This document shows, piece after piece, positions 6,946 through 16,879 of a stretch of DNA of 43,405 nucleotides. Location: NCBI RefSeq assembly GCF_002936985.1, contig NZ_MPZN01000029.1:1-43405 (forward strand). The letters run 5' to 3'. The DNA is from Microterricola pindariensis (GTDB lineage: Bacteria; Actinomycetota; Actinomycetes; Actinomycetales; Microbacteriaceae). The position numbers and the translations under genes are program-made. How positions within the stretch are numbered: the first letter of the stretch is position 1; the number at the start of each line of letters is the position of its first letter. Under the pieces are notes generated by a model. It was not told where the DNA came from, did not search any database, and saw only the letters and a list, made by a program, of their open reading frames with translations.

Positions 6946-7601
6946 GCGTCACGCCCTTCGTCATCCCCCTCTGGCTCGACCTGACCGCGGTCGCCGTCGG
7001 AGCGATTCAGGGCGCCATGTTCGCCGCCCGCATGAAGGACCGCCGGATCGACCTGCTCGGCATTGCCATCATCGGCGTCGTCGTCGGACTCGGCGGCGGT
7101 CTGCTCCGTGACCTGCTGATCAACCAACTGCCGGCCGCCATGGCCAGCAACTGGTACCTGCCGGTGGCGACCGCGTTCGCCCTGATCGGCATGGCGCTGG
7201 TGCGCCTGTTCGACAAGCTGAACCCGCTGATCATCGGGCTGGACGCCGTCACGATCGGCCTCTTCGCCGCGATCGGGGTGACCAAGGCCCTCGCCTACGG
7301 CGTGCCGGAGGTGCCCGCGGCGTTCGTCGGGGTGGTCAGCGCCGTCGGCGGGTCGATCCTGCGCGACATGATGCTCAACCTGCCGATCGCGCTCATGCAC
7401 GTCGGCTCGCTCTACGCGGTCGCGGCCGGCGTCGGCTGCACGCTGCTCGTGATCATGGCGTCCTCCGGCGTGCAGATCACGCTCGCCGGCATCATCTGCG
7501 TCGTCATCGTCACGATCATCCGCCTGCTCGCCGTGCGCTTCGGCTGGAGCCTGCCCGAGCAGCGCGCCATCGCCAGCTGGCCGCGCTGGCGCCGCGCCTA
7601 G
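6942..7601 (+). CDS. TRIC-family (UPF0126) cation channel protein
   Basis: A 219-residue, almost wholly hydrophobic membrane protein of about seven segments. It carries the duplicated UPF0126 signature: 'VVGLGGGLLRDLL' in the first half and 'SAVGGSILRDMML' in the second. Prokaryotic TRIC homologs are trimeric monovalent cation channels. Both repeats and the glycine-rich kinks are intact. The ATG overlaps the stop of the preceding gene. TATACA (6930-6935) also lies 6 nt before it, so it may have its own leaderless transcript. The lipoprotein gene follows after 14 bp. Confidence 0.88.
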   Translation: MSVTPFVIPLWLDLTAVAVGAIQGAMFAARMKDRRIDLLGIAIIGVVVGLGGGLLRDLLINQLPAAMASNWYLPVATAFALIGMALVRLFDKLNPLIIGLDAVTIGLFAAIGVTKALAYGVPEVPAAFVGVVSAVGGSILRDMMLNLPIALMHVGSLYAVAAGVGCTLLVIMASSGVQITLAGIICVVIVTIIRLLAVRFGWSLPEQRAIASWPRWRRA

Positions 7602-7615
7602 GCCACAATGGGCCC

Positions 7616-7960
7616 ATGCCGTTCACAACACGCGCCGCGCTGACTTCGCTCGCCCTGGCCGCCGCCCTGGTGCTCGCTGTGACGGGCTGCGCACGCGGCC
7701 CGGAGACGGGGGCCGTCACCGTCGAGGTGCGGGCGGATGCCACGACGGGCGCGCCGCAGACGCTCGACGTCGAGGTGCGCGACGCCCGCGGCACCGTGCT
7801 GGCGGCCGAGACGATGAGCTCCGGCACGACGCTCCAGTTCGACGGCATCCCGTTCGGCGAGGTGAGCATCGAGGCCATCGGCCTCTGCGAGCTGGGCACG
7901 ACGCTGGACGCCGCCGGGGCGACGGCCATCTTCGAGCCGAAGCACTGCACGATCGAGTAG
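7616..7960 (+). CDS. small predicted lipoprotein
   Basis: A 114-residue protein with a type II signal: a basic start, a hydrophobic stretch (about 8-21) and lipobox VTGC with the lipidated Cys at residue 25. The mature part is beta-rich ('GAVTVEVRADATTGAPQTLD...') and has two further cysteines ('GLCELG' and 'KHCTIE') that could form a disulfide outside the membrane. I recognise no family. CACAAT (7604-7609) is a weak -10 candidate 6 nt before the ATG. It is the last gene before a large palindromic repeat. Confidence 0.75.
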   Translation: MPFTTRAALTSLALAAALVLAVTGCARGPETGAVTVEVRADATTGAPQTLDVEVRDARGTVLAAETMSSGTTLQFDGIPFGEVSIEAIGLCELGTTLDAAGATAIFEPKHCTIE

Positions 7961-8057
7961 TGCCGCGAGGGCGCCTCGAACTGCTCGTCGCGTTTATGGG
8001 GCGCGGCTCCGGCGTCGGTCCTGCTGCAGTCGGGCGGCGTTCATGCTGTGGCCGCGC

Positions 8058-8125
8058 TCGCGGCACGCGAAAAGTCTCGCGGCCCGCGACATAGCGGGGG
8101 CCGCGAGACTTTTCCAGGGCCGCGA
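8058..8125. repeat. palindromic repeat, copy A (probable bidirectional terminator)
   Basis: A 68-bp inverted-repeat unit. The core stem pairs 8069-8085 with 8098-8114 (17 bp) and the distal arms pair 8058-8064 with 8119-8125. The central part contains GACATAGC (8088-8095). It matches the inverted form of 34992-35059 at 60 of 68 positions without gaps. Like that copy it lies between two convergent genes, the lipoprotein gene and leuA. On the plus strand the core stem ends in TTTT. Confidence 0.8.
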
Positions 8126-8145
8126 GGGCTCTGTGCCGTTGCGCG

Positions 8146-9933
<1,788 letters not shown>

Positions 9934-9935
9934 TC

Positions 9936-10010
9936 AATCTCCTCGCGAGTGGTGGTCAGCCAACGACAAACTCCGCGACGAGGGAGGCCTGAGATTAGGA
10001 CTCGTCGCGG
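9936..10010 (-). promoter_or_regulatory. leuA leader hairpin with loop complementary to the leuA ribosome-binding site
   Basis: A perfect 10-bp stem (10010-10001 with 9982-9973) encloses an 18-nt loop. The loop contains AATCTC (9996-9991), complementary to GAGATT (9941-9936) inside the leuA Shine-Dalgarno. The leader-peptide codons run through the first arm and the peptide stop lies in the loop. The 3' arm is followed by AGTTTG, which is weakly terminator-like. Control could be by termination or by sequestering the ribosome-binding site through a pseudoknot; sequence alone does not decide. Confidence 0.6.
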
Positions 10011-10039
10011 CAGCTAAGGAGGAGCAGACCGTGGAACAC
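9995..10039 (-). CDS. leuA leader peptide with four consecutive Leu codons
   Basis: GTG 10039 opens a 14-codon reading frame, MFHGLLLLSCRDES, with CTG CTC CTC CTT at 10027-10016 and TAA at 9997-9995. The GTG lies 6 nt after the -10 box TAGCCT (10051-10046), so the leader peptide would be translated from a leaderless 5' end. A run of leucine codons before leuA is the classic signature of attenuation by leucyl-tRNA supply. A longer overlapping minus-strand frame exists, but its codons make no sense as a leader. Confidence 0.75.
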   Translation of the reverse strand: MFHGLLLLSCRDES

Positions 10040-10045
10040 ACTTTC

Positions 10046-10054
10046 AGGCTAGCA
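10046..10054 (-). promoter_or_regulatory. leuA promoter (extended -10)
   Basis: On the minus strand TGC precedes TAGCCT (10051-10046), forming an extended -10 (TGn-TAnnnT). The start of transcription would be at the leader-peptide GTG (10039). No good -35 is visible. Confidence 0.6.
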
Positions 10055-10097
10055 CTTCCCGACCCGGCGGGGAGCCACGTGACACGCATACCGGGGC

Positions 10098-12572
10098 TCA
10101 CGTCGTCGGGGTGCGCTGGCCGGGGCTGTGCTCGCGCGCATCCCAGGCCATGCGCAGGCCGCCGCGCAGGGAGACGCCCGGCAGGTAGGCCCGCACGATC
10201 GCCGAGGCGATGGCCGGCAGCTCGACGGGGTCCGGGAACGCGACGCTGACGGGCTCGAAGCGCGGCCGGAACTTGCGTTTGAACTGCAGCAGGGAGGTGA
10301 AGCCGTACACGGGTTCGAGCGCATCCGCCACAAAGCGGCGGATGCGCTCCGCCGTGCTGCCCTGCGGCTCCCCCACGCCCGCGAAGGGGGCGGTGGAGAG
10401 GCTGACGAAGCGCGCCCCCTGGCGGCCGGCCCGCTCCATCATCGACGCGATCAGAAACTCCATCACCCCGTTCATGCTGCCGTCCCGGCGCCGCATCACG
10501 TCCAGGGTCCACCCGTCAATGACGGGCGCGGCCCCGGCGGATGCCGCCGGCCGCCAGCTCGGGAGCCAACTCGTGACCGCCTCCACCCGCCCGTCAGCGC
10601 GCACGGCCAGCAAGAGGCCCGTCTCCGCCTCGGCGAGCTCGTCGAGGCCGCCGAGCGTGAAGCCCATCTCGGGCAGCCCACGATCGGCCACCCACTCCTC
10701 GGAGATCTCCCCGATCTGCGCCTTCTGCGAGAGGGAGAGCTCGCTCCACGCCGCCCAGACCGTGTCGATCCCGGCCCGCCCGGCCCGGTTGATGGACGAG
10801 CGCACGTCTTGCCACGCCCGCCCGACGAGCGACCAGCTCGCCGGGTCCAGCACCGCCTCCTCACCCACCCGCACGCTCGACCAACCGAGCGAGTCGAACA
10901 GCGGCAGGTACTCGTCGTGCACGGCGTAGAAGACGGGCGTGCGGCCGCGCTCGTCACAGTGAGCTGCGAACTCGCGGATGGCCCGGAGTCGCTGCTCGGG
11001 GGCGCAGACCGGCTCCGTCACCGTCAGGGCAAAGCGGCCGACGACCACGTAGGCGATGGCGGCCTGCCCCGACCGCGCTGTCCACTGCAGCATGCCCGGC
11101 CAGAGCCCCATGTGCCCCAGGCTGCCCCCGCCGCCGGCGTGGCGCAGCTGCCGGTATCGCTGTGCGGAGCCGGCGGCGACTTCCCGGGGCGGGGAGTGCA
11201 ACACCCAGAACGTCGTGCAGGCCAGCACCGCCCAGACGACCGGGCCGACCCAGAGATACACCGCCCGGGCGGCCGCGGAGACCGGAACGAAGTCCAGGCT
11301 CTGCTCGGCCAGGAAGCCGACGGGGACGAACCGCTCCGGCAGGTCGTCGACCAGCAGAGTCGGCGTGGCCGCCGGCGCGAACGCCGCGGGGTCCAGCAGG
11401 CCGACAGCGAGGTAGATCCCGCTGCCGAGCAGCGCGGTGCCGAGCACGATGCAGAGCGCGAGCAGGGCGCGCCTGCCCTCGATGCGCACGGCGAAATTGG
11501 CCCGGAACAGCAGGAGAAGAAGCGCGACCGCCAGCGGCACGAGGGTCGACACGGCCAATCCGAGGATGAGCTCCCACTGCCCGGCGGCGCTGAGGTCGAC
11601 CAGTTGCTCGGCGCCCGCGCCCGGCAGGAATCCGTAGTAGAAGGCGGCGAGGCCCGCCATGAGCAGGTTGATCGCGAGGGCGATGACGAGCGCGGCCCGC
11701 CGGCCGTGTTGCAGGCCGCGCGCGGCCAGCACCAGCACGAGCAGCGGCAGGATGCTGAGCAGCAGCGGCCCCGGCCCGTCCAGCCGGTCGGCGGCGACCT
11801 GCGGGGTCGCCTGCGGCATGAAGAGCACGCCGAGCGGAGAGAGCGGCCCCAGCCGGTGCGGCGAGAGCATGGTGATGACGGGGCCGACGGCGACGATCAT
11901 GACGATCACCCCGATCAGGGTGCGCACCTCGTGTGCGCTGCTGCGCACGAAGCGGGTCTGCGGGCGGCGGCCCGCGATGAGCGGGCCGAGCAGCAGCCCG
12001 CTGACGGCCGCAATCAGCCGATGCAGGTCGCCGGGCTGGCCGGAGAACAGCAGGAGGGCGAGCAGCGTGGCGAAGCCGAGCACGCGGATGCGGCGTCGCC
12101 ACAGGGGGCCGGCGGCTGCACTGGCGACCATGATCGTGCCGGCCACGGGCACGAGCGCCTCGAGCAACGTGGTGCCGTACACGTGCCGCCCCCAGCTTTC
12201 ACCGCTCGCGTAGAGCAGCCCCTCGACGGCTATCCCGACCACGATCGCGATGGCCCCGGTCACGAGGTAGGCGAGCGCCGTGCGCGCACTGCCGATCAGC
12301 CGCTCGGAGTACGAGACGAGGACGATGATCCCGGCGGCGCCGATGACCGCGGCGAGGACGCCCCCGCCCAGGAAGATTCCGGAGACCGGGGAGAACCAGT
12401 GGCCGCCGCGGAACACCGACTCCGCGCTGCCGCTCAGCAGCGACAGCAGGGCGCGCTCGCGCACCCCGAACCCGAAGTGCAGGACGGCGGGCGCGAGCAC
12501 GGTCACGGCGAGCAGAACCAGGGTGACGGGGTAGCGCCGCAGGACTCGCCGGGCCGAGGAGGTGTCAGCCAT
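10098..12572 (-). CDS. MprF-like membrane protein with C-terminal DUF2156 aminoacyl-lipid synthase domain
   Basis: An 824-residue protein. Roughly the first 470 residues form many transmembrane segments. A C-terminal cytosolic domain (about 490-800) of the DUF2156/GNAT-like fold follows, as in phosphatidylglycerol lysyl- and alanyl-transferases, with motifs such as 'FYAVHDEYLPLFDSLGW', 'DVMRRRDGSMNGVMEFLIA' and 'LLQFKRKFRPRFEP'. The family moves an amino acid from aminoacyl-tRNA to membrane lipids and flips the product, lowering negative surface charge and giving resistance to cationic peptides. There is no lysyl-tRNA-synthetase domain, unlike LysX. The start ATG 12572 overlaps the esterase gene by 8 nt, so the two are coupled. 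Confidence 0.85.
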   Translation of the reverse strand: MADTSSARRVLRRYPVTLVLLAVTVLAPAVLHFGFGVRERALLSLLSGSAESVFRGGHWFSPVSGIFLGGGVLAAVIGAAGIIVLVSYSERLIGSARTALAYLVTGAIAIVVGIAVEGLLYASGESWGRHVYGTTLLEALVPVAGTIMVASAAAGPLWRRRIRVLGFATLLALLLFSGQPGDLHRLIAAVSGLLLGPLIAGRRPQTRFVRSSAHEVRTLIGVIVMIVAVGPVITMLSPHRLGPLSPLGVLFMPQATPQVAADRLDGPGPLLLSILPLLVLVLAARGLQHGRRAALVIALAINLLMAGLAAFYYGFLPGAGAEQLVDLSAAGQWELILGLAVSTLVPLAVALLLLLFRANFAVRIEGRRALLALCIVLGTALLGSGIYLAVGLLDPAAFAPAATPTLLVDDLPERFVPVGFLAEQSLDFVPVSAAARAVYLWVGPVVWAVLACTTFWVLHSPPREVAAGSAQRYRQLRHAGGGGSLGHMGLWPGMLQWTARSGQAAIAYVVVGRFALTVTEPVCAPEQRLRAIREFAAHCDERGRTPVFYAVHDEYLPLFDSLGWSSVRVGEEAVLDPASWSLVGRAWQDVRSSINRAGRAGIDTVWAAWSELSLSQKAQIGEISEEWVADRGLPEMGFTLGGLDELAEAETGLLLAVRADGRVEAVTSWLPSWRPAASAGAAPVIDGWTLDVMRRRDGSMNGVMEFLIASMMERAGRQGARFVSLSTAPFAGVGEPQGSTAERIRRFVADALEPVYGFTSLLQFKRKFRPRFEPVSVAFPDPVELPAIASAIVRAYLPGVSLRGGLRMAWDAREHSPGQRTPTT

Positions 12573-13920
12573 GCGCGTTGGGAGGCAGCCCGAGGCGCGG
12601 CAGCAGCGCCGCGATCCCCTGCGCGAAACCATAGGCCCCGGTGTGCCAGTCGTGTGCCGTGCCCGGGGAGGTGAACAGCGAGGTGGCGATGCCGGCCGCG
12701 GTGGCCGCCGCCTGCAGCTTCTCGGTGTTGGGGCCGAACTGCTGGTCGGCCTCGCCGATCACGAACACCCCGACGCTGTCGCTGTACGGCGCGTCCTGCT
12801 TCATGATCGCGAGCGGCTGGGCGGCATCGTAGGCGGCGCGAGAGCCCCCGAAGCCCTTCGCGATGGTCGCGGCCTGGTCGCCGCTGCTCGGCCCGAGTTC
12901 CGGGGCGATGGCCAGGAATGAGCCGAAGAGCTGGCTGAACCCGGTGCCGAGTTGCACGGCGCAGGTGGCCCCCTGGGAGAACCCGGCGATCGCCCAGTCG
13001 GCACGCCCCTGGGCGACGTTCAGGGTGCTGCGGACCCAGTTGGGCACGTCGACGGTGAGATAGCTGGCGGAGTTGCCGAGCGCGGAGTCGACGCACATCG
13101 GGTTGTTCGCCGGGTCGCCGAGCTGGTCGGGCACGACGACGATCGGGGCGAGCCCGCGGTCGGCGGCCGCGACGGCATCCAGCTGGCCCTGGACCTGCCC
13201 GGCCTCGAACACGTCCTTCGGGCTGCCCGGCTGCCCGGAGAGGGCGATGACCACCGGCAGCGGCGGCGGGTTGGGCACGAGAGCAGCGGGCGGCAGGTAG
13301 ACCAGTGCGGGTCGCGCGGCGAAGTGGGAGCTGCTGGCCGGGATGTCGACCTGGTGCACGGTGCCGCTCGCCGGGAGGTCCGCGGGCGGCTGCCACGTGT
13401 CGAGCAGCTGGGCCAGGGCGGCCCCGGAGGCGTCCTGGCCGCTTCCGGCCGAGGCCCGGGAGGGGAGCGTCGCGCCGCTGAACGAGGTGAGGCCGAGCGC
13501 CTGTTGCACGGTGGCGTACCGCCCGAAGTCGATGTTGATCAGCATGGCGGCGACCAGGACCGCGCTGAGCACCAGCCCGACGGCGCCGAGCCGGCGCCAG
13601 ACGCCGCGCCGCGTCAGTGCGAGCACGCCGACGCCGATCACCGCGCAGCCGAGCGCGACCGCGACATGCACCGCGATGCTCAGCGAGACCCCGAAGGCAT
13701 CCCAGACCTCGCTGACCAGCCAGGTGAGCAGCCAGCCGAGCGCGCCGCCGGCGGCCGCCGCCAGAGCGACGGCCGCACCCCAGCGGGCCGTGCTCCAGCG
13801 ACCCTCGCCACGGCGCACAACGGTCAGGCTGAGCAGCGCGAGCGCGAGGGCGAACACGGCGACGACGAACCAGCCGCCGGTGACGCTGGTGCTCAGCAGG
13901 GTGTCCAACACACTGGGCAT
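12565..13920 (-). CDS. membrane-anchored esterase (alpha/beta hydrolase fold), possible aminoacyl-lipid hydrolase
   Basis: About 451 residues. Four transmembrane helices (about 15-130) are followed by an extracytoplasmic Esterase_D/antigen-85-like hydrolase domain. The nucleophile elbow is 'AGFSQGATC' and the catalytic His is in 'GTAHDWHTGAYGF' near the C-terminus. It overlaps the MprF-like gene by 8 nt. In Pseudomonas and Corynebacterium a hydrolase next to the aminoacyl-phosphatidylglycerol synthase removes the amino acid again, so the same role is a reasonable inference. ATG 13920 is preferred because of GGGG 5 nt upstream; GTG 13926 is possible. Confidence 0.8.
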   Translation of the reverse strand: MPSVLDTLLSTSVTGGWFVVAVFALALALLSLTVVRRGEGRWSTARWGAAVALAAAAGGALGWLLTWLVSEVWDAFGVSLSIAVHVAVALGCAVIGVGVLALTRRGVWRRLGAVGLVLSAVLVAAMLINIDFGRYATVQQALGLTSFSGATLPSRASAGSGQDASGAALAQLLDTWQPPADLPASGTVHQVDIPASSSHFAARPALVYLPPAALVPNPPPLPVVIALSGQPGSPKDVFEAGQVQGQLDAVAAADRGLAPIVVVPDQLGDPANNPMCVDSALGNSASYLTVDVPNWVRSTLNVAQGRADWAIAGFSQGATCAVQLGTGFSQLFGSFLAIAPELGPSSGDQAATIAKGFGGSRAAYDAAQPLAIMKQDAPYSDSVGVFVIGEADQQFGPNTEKLQAAATAAGIATSLFTSPGTAHDWHTGAYGFAQGIAALLPRLGLPPNAHG

Positions 13921-13972
13921 TCTCACCCCGGATGATGCACCTCTGCTGAGCGCCGGCTGAGTGCTTGTTGAG

Positions 13973-15385
13973 TCAGTCCACCGAGAGCGCGAGCACGGGC
14001 GAGACCGTGGTCGCCCGGCGGGCCGGGGCGATGGAGGCGACCAGCGCGAGCACGGCGCCGCCGGCGAGGGTGGCGGCGATCAGCGGCCAGGGCAGGGCGG
14101 GCGCCATCAGTTCGTGGTTGATGGATCCGAGCAGCGACTGCGCGCCGGCCCAGCCGTAGAACACGCCGAGCACGAGGCCGAGGCCGACGGCGGCGATGCT
14201 CATCTGGGCGCTCTCGGCCAGGATCATCCCGCGCACCTGGCGCCCGGTGAAGCCGAGCGCGCGCAGCAGGCCGAGCTCCCGGGTGCGCTGCAGCACGCTG
14301 AGCGAGAGGTTGTTCACCATGCCGACCGCGGCGATCACGGCGCTGAAGCCAACCAGGCCGAGGAAGATGGACGTGGTCAGTGTCACCGACTGGTCAATGG
14401 CGGCGGCCAGCTCCGGCCGGTCGGCGAAGGACTCCAGCACCATGGCGCGGTAGCTCTCCATGGTGACCGCGAACATCACGACCAGGGTCACGCCGATGAC
14501 GAGGCCGATCGTGGCGCGCGAGCTCCGCTCCGGGAAGCGCACCGCGTTCTCCGCGGCGAGCCGGGCCGTCGGGGCGGAGCCGAACAGCCGGCCGACCAGG
14601 CGCAGCACGGGCGGCATCACGAGGTGCGCGCCGAGGATGATCCCGGTGAAGGAGGCCAGCCCGCCGCAGAAGGCGATGAGCAGGCCGCCCACGAAGGAGA
14701 GGCCGACGATCACGCCGAGCGCGAGCAGGGCCAGGCCGCCGAGCACGAGCAGCAGGGAGAAGACGGTGCGGGCGGTGCGGCGTCCGCCCACGTTTCGCGT
14801 CTCGGCGGCGGCCCCGACCGCCTCCATCGGCGACACGGTGACGACGCGGCGGGAGCCCACCCACGCGGCCGCCCAGGTGACGAGCGCCACCACCACGACC
14901 GGCACGGCGACGATGGGGTCGAGCAGCGTGTACTCGAGGGCGGGCAGCCAGCCCGACCGGATGCCGAGGGCGACGGTGGCCACGGTGATGCCCATGCCGA
15001 CGGCGAGCCCGAGCACGGCGCCGAGGGCCCCGACGAGAAGCCCCTCGGTGGCCACGGCCCGCCGCACCGTGCGCGCCTGGGCGCCGATCAGCCGGAGCAG
15101 CGCGATCTGGCGCACCCGGCCGGCGATGATCGTCGAGAAGGTGTTGGCGGTGACGATGGCGCCGACGTAGAAGGCGATCACGGTGAACACCGTCGTGACG
15201 ATCGACAGGGCGAGCCGGACCGAGTCGGACTCCCCCACCACGTCGGACTCGACGCTCGTCGCGATGATGCCGGTGGCCTGCAGCAGCACGACGCCGAACG
15301 CCGAGCTGAGGGCCGCGACGGTGAGCGTCGAGGCGTGGTCCCGCGCCTGGGCGGAGAAGTTGTGGGCGGAGAGCGGGCCGGCCAT
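13973..15385 (-). CDS. ABC transporter permease, FtsX/MacB type
   Basis: A 470-residue permease with two FtsX-like modules. Transmembrane segments and the cytosolic coupling motifs '[22 protein letters not shown]' and '[22 protein letters not shown]' are visible, with glycine-rich membrane spans between. This class does not usually import small solutes but moves lipids, lipoproteins or peptides, or acts mechanically on the envelope. Its ATG (15385-15383) shares one base with the stop of the ATPase gene (TGATG). The next gene downstream, the esterase, starts 52 bp on, so all four genes may share a transcript. Confidence 0.9.
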   Translation of the reverse strand: MAGPLSAHNFSAQARDHASTLTVAALSSAFGVVLLQATGIIATSVESDVVGESDSVRLALSIVTTVFTVIAFYVGAIVTANTFSTIIAGRVRQIALLRLIGAQARTVRRAVATEGLLVGALGAVLGLAVGMGITVATVALGIRSGWLPALEYTLLDPIVAVPVVVVALVTWAAAWVGSRRVVTVSPMEAVGAAAETRNVGGRRTARTVFSLLLVLGGLALLALGVIVGLSFVGGLLIAFCGGLASFTGIILGAHLVMPPVLRLVGRLFGSAPTARLAAENAVRFPERSSRATIGLVIGVTLVVMFAVTMESYRAMVLESFADRPELAAAIDQSVTLTTSIFLGLVGFSAVIAAVGMVNNLSLSVLQRTRELGLLRALGFTGRQVRGMILAESAQMSIAAVGLGLVLGVFYGWAGAQSLLGSINHELMAPALPWPLIAATLAGGAVLALVASIAPARRATTVSPVLALSVD

Positions 15386-16146
15386 CAGAGGGCCGATTCC
15401 ATGCTCAGCATGATGCGCGAGATCTCCTCGGCGGAGGAGCGCGGCCGGTCGTCGACGACGCGGCCGTCGGCGAGGAACAGGATCCGGTCGGCGTGGCTGG
15501 CGGCGATGGGGTCGTGGGTGACCATGGCGATGGACTGGGCGTACTCGCGGGAGGCCGTCGCCAGCAGGGCGAGCACCTCCCGGCCCGTGCGCGAGTCGAG
15601 GGCGCCGGTCGGCTCGTCGGCGAAGACGAGGTCGGGCCGGGTGCCGAGGGCGCGGGCGATGGCGACGCGCTGCTGCTGGCCGCCGGAGAGCTCGTGCGGG
15701 CGGTGGGTGAGCCGGTTCAGGAGGCCCAGCGAGGCGATCAGGTGGTCGACCCACTCCTGCTCCTTGGCGCTTGGCCGCCGGCCGTCCAGCTCGAACGGCA
15801 GCATGATGTTCCCGCGCACGTCGAGCGTCGGCACCAGGTTGAACGACTGGAACACGAAGCCGACCCGGCGCCGACGCAGCACGGTGAGCGCGCTGTCGCC
15901 CAGCTCGGTGATCTCGGTGTCGCCGAGCCACACCTGCCCGCCGGTGGCGTTGTCGAGGCCGGCCATGACGTGCATGAGCGTGGACTTGCCGGAGCCGCTC
16001 GGACCCATGATGGCGGTGAACTCGCCGCGGCGAATCCCGATCGAGACGTCGTCGAGCGCGGCGACCGCGCCCGATCCCTCGCCGTAGCGCTTGCTGACGT
16101 GTGCGACCCGGGCGATCAGGCCGAGTTCTGTGGTGTTCATTCCCAT
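15385..16146 (-). CDS. ABC transporter ATP-binding protein, MacB/LolD type
   Basis: A 253-residue ATPase with all motifs: Walker A 'GPSGSGKST', Q-loop in '[14 protein letters not shown]', signature '[15 protein letters not shown]', Walker B '[12 protein letters not shown]' and the switch His in 'MVTHDP'. The family pairs with FtsX-like permeases, as here. ATG 16146 is preferred because TAGCGT (16158-16153) ends exactly 6 nt before it, again suggesting a leaderless mRNA with a promoter separate from the two-component genes 79 bp upstream. ATG 16140 is the alternative. Confidence 0.93.
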   Translation of the reverse strand: MGMNTTELGLIARVAHVSKRYGEGSGAVAALDDVSIGIRRGEFTAIMGPSGSGKSTLMHVMAGLDNATGGQVWLGDTEITELGDSALTVLRRRRVGFVFQSFNLVPTLDVRGNIMLPFELDGRRPSAKEQEWVDHLIASLGLLNRLTHRPHELSGGQQQRVAIARALGTRPDLVFADEPTGALDSRTGREVLALLATASREYAQSIAMVTHDPIAASHADRILFLADGRVVDDRPRSSAEEISRIMLSMESAL

Positions 16147-16225
16147 GCCTCAACGCTACGAAGCACGGGGCGCCGGCGCGTCAGGCTGTGGGGCCATCCC
16201 CATCAGCCGGGCGGATGATCCCGGG

Positions 16226-16879
16226 TCAGTCGACGAGATTATGCTCGAACGCGAACACCACCAGCTGCACCCGGTCGCGAAGGCCCAGTTTGCCGAGGAT
16301 CCGCGAGATGTGCGTCTTCACGGTCGCCTCGCTGAGGAACTCGCGCGCCGCGATCTCGGTGTTGCTCAGGCCTTTGGCGGCGAGCAGGAAGATCTCGCCC
16401 TCGCGCGGGGTGAGCGTCGCGAAGCTCGCCGGGGCGTCCGGCTGGGCGCGGCTGGCCGCGAAGTGCTCGAGCAGCTCGCGGGTCGCCGAGGCGGCGATGA
16501 CCGCGTTGCCGGCGTGCACGGTGCGGATCGCCGCGAGCAGGAACTCCGGGTCGGCGTCCTTCAGCACGAAGCCGCTGGCGCCGGCCCTGATCGCGCGGGC
16601 CGCGCTCTCGTCCAGGTCGAAGGTGGTCAGCACGAGCACGCGCGGGCTGGGCGCGCCGGCGGCGATGATCGCCTCTGTGGCGGCGATGCCGTCCAGCAGC
16701 GGCATCCGGATGTCCATCAGCATGACGTCGGGGGCGGCGGAGGCCGCGAGCTCGACGCCCGCCTCGCCGTCGCCGGCCTCTCCCACGAACTCGAGGTCGG
16801 GCTGCGACTCGATGAGCATGCGGATGCCGGCGCGGAACAGCGCCTGGTCGTCGACGAGGGCCACGCGAATGCGCGTCAT
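16226..16879 (-). CDS. NarL/LuxR-family response regulator
   Basis: A 217-residue response regulator. The receiver domain (about 1-120) has acidic pocket 'VALVDDQ', the phospho-acceptor Asp in 'VMLMDIRMP', Thr in 'LVLTTFD' and Lys in 'VLKDAD'. The LuxR-type helix-turn-helix follows at about 150-212 ('LTPREGEIFLLAAKGLSNTEIA...'). It is translated just after its kinase (ATGA overlap). The likely target is the neighbouring ABC transporter/esterase/MprF-like block, inferred from position only. Confidence 0.93.
   Translation of the reverse strand: MTRIRVALVDDQALFRAGIRMLIESQPDLEFVGEAGDGEAGVELAASAAPDVMLMDIRMPLLDGIAATEAIIAAGAPSPRVLVLTTFDLDESAARAIRAGASGFVLKDADPEFLLAAIRTVHAGNAVIAASATRELLEHFAASRAQPDAPASFATLTPREGEIFLLAAKGLSNTEIAAREFLSEATVKTHISRILGKLGLRDRVQLVVFAFEHNLVD

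Noticed and set aside
10128-12674. 848-codon plus-strand frame opposite the MprF-like gene
   Set aside because: The minus strand encodes clear membrane helices and a DUF2156 domain. The plus translation is charged and featureless.
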